62,072 nt of DNA. It comes from an uncultured Alphaproteobacteria bacterium (GTDB taxonomy: Bacteria > Pseudomonadota > Alphaproteobacteria > HIMB59 > GCA-002718135). How positions within the stretch are numbered: position 1 is the stretch's first letter; each line of letters opens with the position of its first letter. The position numbers were made by a program, and so were the translations under genes. Under the pieces are notes generated by a model. It saw nothing but the letters and a program-made list of their open reading frames with translations, was not told where the DNA came from and ran no database searches. The stretch lies in contig CACIED010000006.1 of assembly GCA_902585605.1 (NCBI GenBank), positions 1 to 62,072 on the forward strand. The letters are read 5' to 3'. Shown in pieces: positions 56,911 through 62,072 of this stretch.

Positions 56911-58038
56911 ATGAAACATGTACATTGGATAGGAACTGGACTATCTTCTATACCAGGAATTAGAAGATTAGCTAAAAATTTAGATAATTTTACAGTTTGG
57001 AATAGAACATTAGATAAGGCTATAAAGAGTATTGACCATGTAGATAAAAACAATGTGAACGCAAAACAGTTTGATGTTGATTTATTATTTAACGAAACAA
57101 ATCCAGGTGATATTGTTATTTCTCAACTGCCAGCAAACAAACATTTAGAAATAGCTAAACTTTGTTTAAAACATAAATGTCATTTTGCATCTACTAGTTA
57201 CCTTAATCCAGAAATAAATGATCTAAACCCAGATGTAAAAAAAGAAAATTTAGTATTTATCAATGAGGTTGGTTTAGATCCAGGTATTGATCATTTTTTT
57301 TCTCATTTACTTGTCAGAGATCTTAAAAAAATATCTACTGAAAAAACAGAAGTAATATATGAATCATATTGTGGAGGTTTTCCTGCAATTCCAAATGATT
57401 TCAAATATAAGTTTAGTTGGTCTCCTGCCGGAGTAATTAAAGCCTTAAACAATGATGCTAAATATATAACAAAAGGTAAAATAAATACTGTGACTCCTTA
57501 CAACTCTGTTAGCTCTTATTCAATATCTGATGAAAATTTTGAAGCTTACCCAAACAGAGATTCAACACCATATGTAAGTGAATACTTGTTTGATGATAAA
57601 TGGAAAGTCATAGAGTTTGTAAGAGGAACTTTGCGACTTGATGGTTGGAAAGAAGCATGGCAAGATATCTTTTCAATGCTTGAAAATAGATCAGATAATA
57701 TAGAAACTGAAATCAATGAAAAAAGTGAAGAATTATTAAAAGATAATAAATATTTACCTGGGGAAGAAGATCGCGTTGTACTTTCTGTAAAACTTAAAGC
57801 TTTTGAAAATGATAATAAAATTTTCGATAGCTCTTATTTTCTAGATGAAAAAGGAAGTGGTGAAAATACTGCAATGGGTAAACTTGTATCGATTACTTTA
57901 TCAGCTGCAATTGATCTAATTATGGATAATAAAATTGAGTCTGGTGTAAAAACTGCACCACATAAAATAGAAGATATCATGTATTTTTTTAAAATTTTAA
58001 AAGATTATAAAATTAATATCCAAAAAGAGAATGGATAA
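56911..58038 (+). CDS. saccharopine dehydrogenase-like protein (SDH half)
   Basis: A 375-aa protein. N-terminal Rossmann part WIGTGLSSIPGIRRLAKN followed by DIVISQLPANKHLEIAKLC and CHFASTSYLNPEI fits the saccharopine dehydrogenase family; NEVGLDPGIDHFFSHLL and SYCGGFPAIPNDFKYKFSWSPAGVI are the LYS9/SDH signatures. SDH (glutamate-forming) splits saccharopine into glutamate and aminoadipate semialdehyde. It overlaps the LKR-like gene by 8 nt, giving split halves of the LKR/SDH fused in plants and animals. Confidence 0.8.
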   Translation: MKHVHWIGTGLSSIPGIRRLAKNLDNFTVWNRTLDKAIKSIDHVDKNNVNAKQFDVDLLFNETNPGDIVISQLPANKHLEIAKLCLKHKCHFASTSYLNPEINDLNPDVKKENLVFINEVGLDPGIDHFFSHLLVRDLKKISTEKTEVIYESYCGGFPAIPNDFKYKFSWSPAGVIKALNNDAKYITKGKINTVTPYNSVSSYSISDENFEAYPNRDSTPYVSEYLFDDKWKVIEFVRGTLRLDGWKEAWQDIFSMLENRSDNIETEINEKSEELLKDNKYLPGEEDRVVLSVKLKAFENDNKIFDSSYFLDEKGSGENTAMGKLVSITLSAAIDLIMDNKIESGVKTAPHKIEDIMYFFKILKDYKINIQKENG

Positions 58039-59260
58039 TCAATTTACTTATATTGGTATTGTTAGAGAAACTAGAAATGATGAATATAGAACTCCTATAG
58101 TTCCAGCTGATATTAAAAAGTTCAAAAAAAATAATCCAAATATTAATTTCATTATTCAGCCATCAAATAATAGATGTTTTTCTGATGAAGAATATGAATT
58201 ATGTGGTGCTAAAATTAATGAAAATTTAAATGAATGCTCAATCATATTCGGAGTTAAAGAAATTGATCCAAATATTTTAATAAATAATAAAACATACCTT
58301 TTCTTTTCTCACACTTTTAAAATAGATAAAAAACAAAAAAATATTGGAAAAGATAAAAAAGAACTGCTCTTATCAATATTAAATAAAAAAATTAAACTAA
58401 TTGATTATGAAAATATTAGAAAAAAAAATGGAAATAGATGTTTAGGTTTTGGAAGATTTGCAGGAATTGTTGGATGTTATAATACATTAAACCTATTTCT
58501 TAAAGTGCTTGGAAAACAATCTCTTGCTAGCGCCTACAAAATCAATGACTACGAAAGATTAGTTTTAAATTTAAAAAATTTATATTTTCCTAAAGCTAAA
58601 GTTTTAGTCACAGGTGATGGTAGAGTTTCAAAAGGAGTTATTGAACTTTTAAACCAAACAAACATAAAAGAAGTATCAAAAAAAGATTTCTTGGAAAAAA
58701 AATTTGATGATCCTATTTTTTGTAATTTAGAAACTAAAGATTATGTTATTAATAATTCTTCTACTAATTTTAACCTTGACCATTTTGTTAAAAATCCTAG
58801 GGAGTATTCAAGCTCTGCTTTACAATATTTAAAAGAAACTAATATATTTATAAGTGCGCATTATTGGGAACCATCTTCTCCAAAAATATTTGAGAATGAA
58901 GATTTAAAAAATTTACCAAGCCTAAATATTGTTGGTGATATTACTTGTGATATTAATGGCTCTGTTCCAACTACAATACGATCTTCAACAATAGAAAAAC
59001 CAAATTACTGGATTGATAGAAATAATTTAAAAGAAATAGAGGAAAATAATGACGGAATTGCTGTTATGGCAGTTGATAATTTACCATCTGAATTACCAAG
59101 GGATTCAAGCGCTGAGTTTAGTGAAGGTATTATCAAAGAAGTTCTTCCTTTTTTACTAAACGAAGATGATGGGAGAATATTAAATGGAACTATAACAACG
59201 GATGGTAGTTTTTTAGAAAAGTACAATTATTTAAATAATTATATTAATATTAATGAATAA
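58031..59260 (+). CDS. lysine-ketoglutarate reductase-like protein (LKR half)
   Basis: A 409-aa protein of the AlaDh/PNT-like N-terminal fold. IGIVRETRNDEYRTPIVPADI, YLFFSHTFKIDKKQK and KKIKLIDYENIRKKNGNRCLGFGRFAGIVGCYNTL closely follow the LKR region of aminoadipic semialdehyde synthase. LKR joins lysine and 2-oxoglutarate with NADPH to give saccharopine. VLVTGDGRVSKGVIELL is its nucleotide-binding stretch. It is flanked by the SDH half and uvrB, each with an 8-nt overlap. Confidence 0.78.
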   Translation: MDNQFTYIGIVRETRNDEYRTPIVPADIKKFKKNNPNINFIIQPSNNRCFSDEEYELCGAKINENLNECSIIFGVKEIDPNILINNKTYLFFSHTFKIDKKQKNIGKDKKELLLSILNKKIKLIDYENIRKKNGNRCLGFGRFAGIVGCYNTLNLFLKVLGKQSLASAYKINDYERLVLNLKNLYFPKAKVLVTGDGRVSKGVIELLNQTNIKEVSKKDFLEKKFDDPIFCNLETKDYVINNSSTNFNLDHFVKNPREYSSSALQYLKETNIFISAHYWEPSSPKIFENEDLKNLPSLNIVGDITCDINGSVPTTIRSSTIEKPNYWIDRNNLKEIEENNDGIAVMAVDNLPSELPRDSSAEFSEGIIKEVLPFLLNEDDGRILNGTITTDGSFLEKYNYLNNYININE

Positions 59261-61307
59261 AGCAGAAAAAAAACATAATATCATTTCCGAAATAACAACA
59301 CCTTTTAAAATTGTTAGTGATTTTAATCCAAGTGGTGACCAGCCAGAAGCAATTAATAGTATTGTTAAAAATCTAAATGAGGGAGAACAAGAACAAGTTC
59401 TTTTAGGTGTTACTGGATCAGGTAAGACTTTTACAATGGCTAAAGTAATTGAAAAAGTTCAAAAACCTACTTTAATAATGGCACCTAACAAAACATTAGC
59501 GGCACAACTTTATGGTGAAATGAAAAATTTATTTCCAAATAATGCTGTCGAATATTTTGTCAGTTATTATGATTATTACACACCAGAAGCATATGTACCA
59601 AGGACTGATACATATATTGAAAAAGAATCCTCAATAAACGAACAAATTGATCGTCTAAGACACTCAGCTACTAGATCTTTAGTAGAAAGAAGAGATACAA
59701 TTATAGTAGCATCAGTTTCATGTATTTATGGTATTGGATCAGTTGATGCTTATTCCTCAATGTCTTTTACTTTGGATAAAAATCAGTCAATAGGCCGAGA
59801 AATTATAATCAGAAAGTTAGTAGAACTTCTATACAAACGTCGTGACATGGACTTTAGAAGAGGTAGCTTTAGGGCTAAGGGAGATATTTTGGAAATTTTT
59901 CCTTCACACTATGAAGATATATCTTGGAAAATATCTATGTTTGGAGATGATATAGAGAGTATAACGCAGGTAGATCCACTTACTGGAGAGAAGCTCGGAG
60001 AACTTGAACAAATAAGAATCTTTGCAAACTCTCATTATGTAACCCCAAAGCCAACTATAAAAAAAGCAATTACAATGATTAAAAATGATCTAAAAAAACA
60101 ATTGGAGATTTTTGAAAAAGAAAAAAAATACTTAGAAAGACAAAGGTTAGATGAGAGAACTACATTTGACTTAGAAATGATGGAAACTACTGGAAGTTGC
60201 AGTGGTATTGAAAATTATTCTAGATATTTGTCAGGAAGACAGCCGGGAGAGCCTCCTCCTACACTTTATGAATATATTCCAGAAGACTCTTTATTGTTTA
60301 TAGATGAAAGCCATCAGACATGTGGTCAAATAGCAGGAATGTACAAAGGTGATTTTTCTAGAAAATCAACTTTAGCTCAATATGGTTTTAGACTACCAAG
60401 TTGTGTTGATAACAGACCTTTAAAAAGAGAAGAGTGGGATGCAATGCGTCCACAAACTATATTTGTAAGTGCAACACCTGGAGATTATGAACTTGAAAAA
60501 ACAGGTGGCACCTTTGTTGAACAAGTAATTAGACCAACAGGTTTAATTGATCCACCTATAGAGATTAGGCCAACTAAACATCAAATTGATAACTTAATTG
60601 ATGAATGTAAAAAGACTATAGATAAAGGTCATCGTGTTCTAATCACAACACTTACAAAAAAAATGGCCGAAGATCTTACTGAATATATCAATGAAGAAGG
60701 ATTAAAGGTAAGGTATCTTCACTCTGATATCGATACATTAGAAAGAATAGAAATTATTAGAGATCTAAGACTAGGAGTTTTTAATGTTTTAGTAGGAATA
60801 AATCTTCTTAGAGAAGGTTTAGATATTCCTGAATGTGCTTTAATGGCTATATTAGATGCTGATAAGGAAGGTTACCTTCGTTCTAGAACTAGTTTAATTC
60901 AGACTATTGGTAGGGCTGCAAGAAATGTTGAGAGTAAAGTCTTAATGTATGCTGATAACATTACCACTAGTATGAAAGAAGCAATCGAAGAGACGGATAG
61001 AAGACGAACAAAACAACTAGAATATAATAAAATAAATAAAATTACACCAATCAGTATTAAAAAGAATATTCAAGAAATAATTGAGAACACAGCTGAACAA
61101 GATCATGTTACTGTTGAAATTGACAATGCTAAAGAATTAGTTGGTAAGGATCTTGATAAACATATTAAAAATTTAGAGAAAAAAATGAATGAATTTGCCT
61201 CAAAACTTGAATTTGAAGATGCAGCAAGATTACGAGATGAAATCAATAGATTAAAGGCAAAAGAAGTAGGTCTTTCTAATAAAGTTTTGCAGTTTAAAAA
61301 GAATTAA
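59253..61307 (+). CDS. uvrB: excinuclease ABC subunit B
   Basis: A 684-aa helicase-like DNA repair protein. Walker A GVTGSGKT (52-59), the beta-hairpin YYDYYTPEAYVP, LLFIDESHQT (motif II), and LNVLVGINLLREGLDIPE with QTIGRAARN (V-VI) are complete. The C-terminal UVR motif lies about residues 645-680. Its start overlaps the LKR-like gene by 8 nt, so repair is co-transcribed with lysine metabolism here. Its TAA shares an A with the next ATG. Confidence 0.96.
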   Translation: MNKAEKKHNIISEITTPFKIVSDFNPSGDQPEAINSIVKNLNEGEQEQVLLGVTGSGKTFTMAKVIEKVQKPTLIMAPNKTLAAQLYGEMKNLFPNNAVEYFVSYYDYYTPEAYVPRTDTYIEKESSINEQIDRLRHSATRSLVERRDTIIVASVSCIYGIGSVDAYSSMSFTLDKNQSIGREIIIRKLVELLYKRRDMDFRRGSFRAKGDILEIFPSHYEDISWKISMFGDDIESITQVDPLTGEKLGELEQIRIFANSHYVTPKPTIKKAITMIKNDLKKQLEIFEKEKKYLERQRLDERTTFDLEMMETTGSCSGIENYSRYLSGRQPGEPPPTLYEYIPEDSLLFIDESHQTCGQIAGMYKGDFSRKSTLAQYGFRLPSCVDNRPLKREEWDAMRPQTIFVSATPGDYELEKTGGTFVEQVIRPTGLIDPPIEIRPTKHQIDNLIDECKKTIDKGHRVLITTLTKKMAEDLTEYINEEGLKVRYLHSDIDTLERIEIIRDLRLGVFNVLVGINLLREGLDIPECALMAILDADKEGYLRSRTSLIQTIGRAARNVESKVLMYADNITTSMKEAIEETDRRRTKQLEYNKINKITPISIKKNIQEIIENTAEQDHVTVEIDNAKELVGKDLDKHIKNLEKKMNEFASKLEFEDAARLRDEINRLKAKEVGLSNKVLQFKKN

Positions 61308-62072
61308 TGGATATTGTATTTTCAGAAACTAACCAAACTGGAATCATTAAACTAAATCGTCCTAAAGCTTTAAACGCTCTCAATTTAGAAATGGCAAAAA
61401 AATTCTATGACAAATTATTAGAATGGGAAGAAAAGAATAATATCTTAAGAGTATTACTAATAGGAGAAGGTAAACATTTTTGTGCAGGAGGTGATGTAAA
61501 ATCTCTTGTTCTTGCTGGAGAAGAAAACTCTTTAAAACATGATTTTTTTAAAATTGAGTATAAACTTAATTATTTAATAAGCCAATTTAGTAAAGAGTTT
61601 CTCTCAATTTGGAATGGTGTGGTAATGGGTGGTGGGGTTGGTTTATCAATTTATGGAGATCACAGATTGGCAACAGACAATTCAAAATTTGCAATGCCAG
61701 AATCTGCCATTGGTTTTTTTCCAGATGTTGGTGGAAGTTATTTTTTATCAAATCTTCCAGGTAATATTGGTAAGTATATTGGTTTAACTGGTGAGGTTTT
61801 AGGCTTAAATGAATTAATTTTTTTTGGATTAGCAACACACTACTTTAAAAATAATAAAATAGAAGATGTTAAAGAAAATTATATTACAAGTGGAGAAATT
61901 TTACATGATAATTTTGAAGTAGAGAATGATACATATCTAATTAAAAATATGAATTTAATAAATGAATTATTCAATGGAAATATTAAAACAATCATATCAA
62001 ATTTAAAAAATAGTAACTCAGAGTTTTCAAAAAAAATTTTAGATATTCTTTTTGTTAAATGTCCAATGAGTC
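61307..62072 (+). CDS. 3-hydroxyisobutyryl-CoA hydrolase-like crotonase (partial)
   Basis: The first 255 codons of a gene cut by the window end. The start ATG overlaps the uvrB stop (TAATG). KHFCAGGDVKSL is the oxyanion-hole segment, GVVMGGGVGLS the second, and MPESAIGFFPDVGGSYFL carries the Glu and Asp pattern of HIBCH rather than simple enoyl-CoA hydratase. HIBCH releases 3-hydroxyisobutyrate in valine breakdown. Start RPKALNALNLEM is typical. Confidence 0.85.
   Translation, partial: MDIVFSETNQTGIIKLNRPKALNALNLEMAKKFYDKLLEWEEKNNILRVLLIGEGKHFCAGGDVKSLVLAGEENSLKHDFFKIEYKLNYLISQFSKEFLSIWNGVVMGGGVGLSIYGDHRLATDNSKFAMPESAIGFFPDVGGSYFLSNLPGNIGKYIGLTGEVLGLNELIFFGLATHYFKNNKIEDVKENYITSGEILHDNFEVENDTYLIKNMNLINELFNGNIKTIISNLKNSNSEFSKKILDILFVKCPMS

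Noticed and set aside
61587..61838. 83-codon minus-strand frame near the window end
   Set aside because: It is antisense to a clear crotonase-family gene and has low-complexity composition.

Overview
The window is a gene-dense, very AT-rich (roughly 30% G+C by eye) stretch of a streamlined alphaproteobacterial chromosome. Alphaproteobacterial markers include the prfA-prmC-DUF4167 block, rodZ-ispG-hisS, lysC/ubiG/DUF1178, aroK-aroB-CNNM next to bolA, dnaJ-like-cobS-cobT, COQ9 beside rpsU, a split pntA/pntAB/pntB transhydrogenase, DUF1244 beside pyk, class I lysyl-tRNA synthetase, and an NDUFAF5-like methyltransferase. Tiny intergenic spaces and low G+C suggest a marine oligotroph of the SAR11/HIMB59 (AEGEAN-169) type. 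Having both phosphofructokinase and pyruvate kinase fits HIMB59-like lineages better than typical Pelagibacter, but this placement is inference.

Layout. 1-6.7 kb: end of trxB, a 41-aa L36 gene (rpmJ), a gamma-glutamyltransferase-family enzyme, guaC, ispA, DUF2177, then a sparse zone with an arylsulfotransferase-like protein, a small membrane partner and one tRNA-Val(GAC). 6.9-9.2 kb: GNAT, flavin reductase and M23 peptidase in one tight + operon. 9.2-15.9 kb: the minus-strand block DUF4167, prmC, prfA, hisS, ispG, rodZ, lysC. 16-25 kb: ubiG, DUF1178, an orphan, an NDUFAF5-like methyltransferase, argJ, secA, accA, a secreted helical protein and an unannotated 42-aa membrane peptide. 25-31.5 kb: aroK-aroB-CNNM, bolA, dnaJ-like-cobS-cobT. 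31.5-39.2 kb: a nine-gene minus-strand run (fnr, fdx, marR, lysK, pyrD, HAD, rpmB, queuosine-precursor transporter, tgt). 39.3-45.2 kb: ctaA, SDR, DUF6134, SDR; pfkA; DUF465; def/COQ9; rpsU. 45.2-51.2 kb: transhydrogenase, an ABC1/UbiB-family protein, oligoendopeptidase F. 51.3-62 kb: acyl-CoA synthetase, DUF1244, pyk, aspartate aminotransferase, TauE/SafE, a saccharopine-pathway gene pair, uvrB and the start of a 3-hydroxyisobutyryl-CoA hydrolase.

Functional threads are ubiquinone (ubiG, COQ9, UbiB-like, ispA), isoprenoids (ispG, ispA), translation and release (rpmJ, rpmB, rpsU, prfA, prmC, hisS, lysK, def, tgt plus precursor uptake), haem/cytochrome oxidase (ctaA), redox (pnt, fdx/fnr, trxB) and lysine metabolism (lysC plus a split LKR/SDH).

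I see no mobile element, CRISPR array, phage gene or defence locus. The most distinctive signal is architectural: all 14 convergent gene junctions lie between an 8-nt overlap and a 2-nt gap, seven of them sharing a 4-bp double stop, so no junction has room for a separate terminator. Other points of interest are the C33 anticodon loop of the tRNA-Val, overlapping palindromes ahead of marR, the SDR lacking its catalytic Tyr, and the two small genes rpmJ and the 42-aa peptide.
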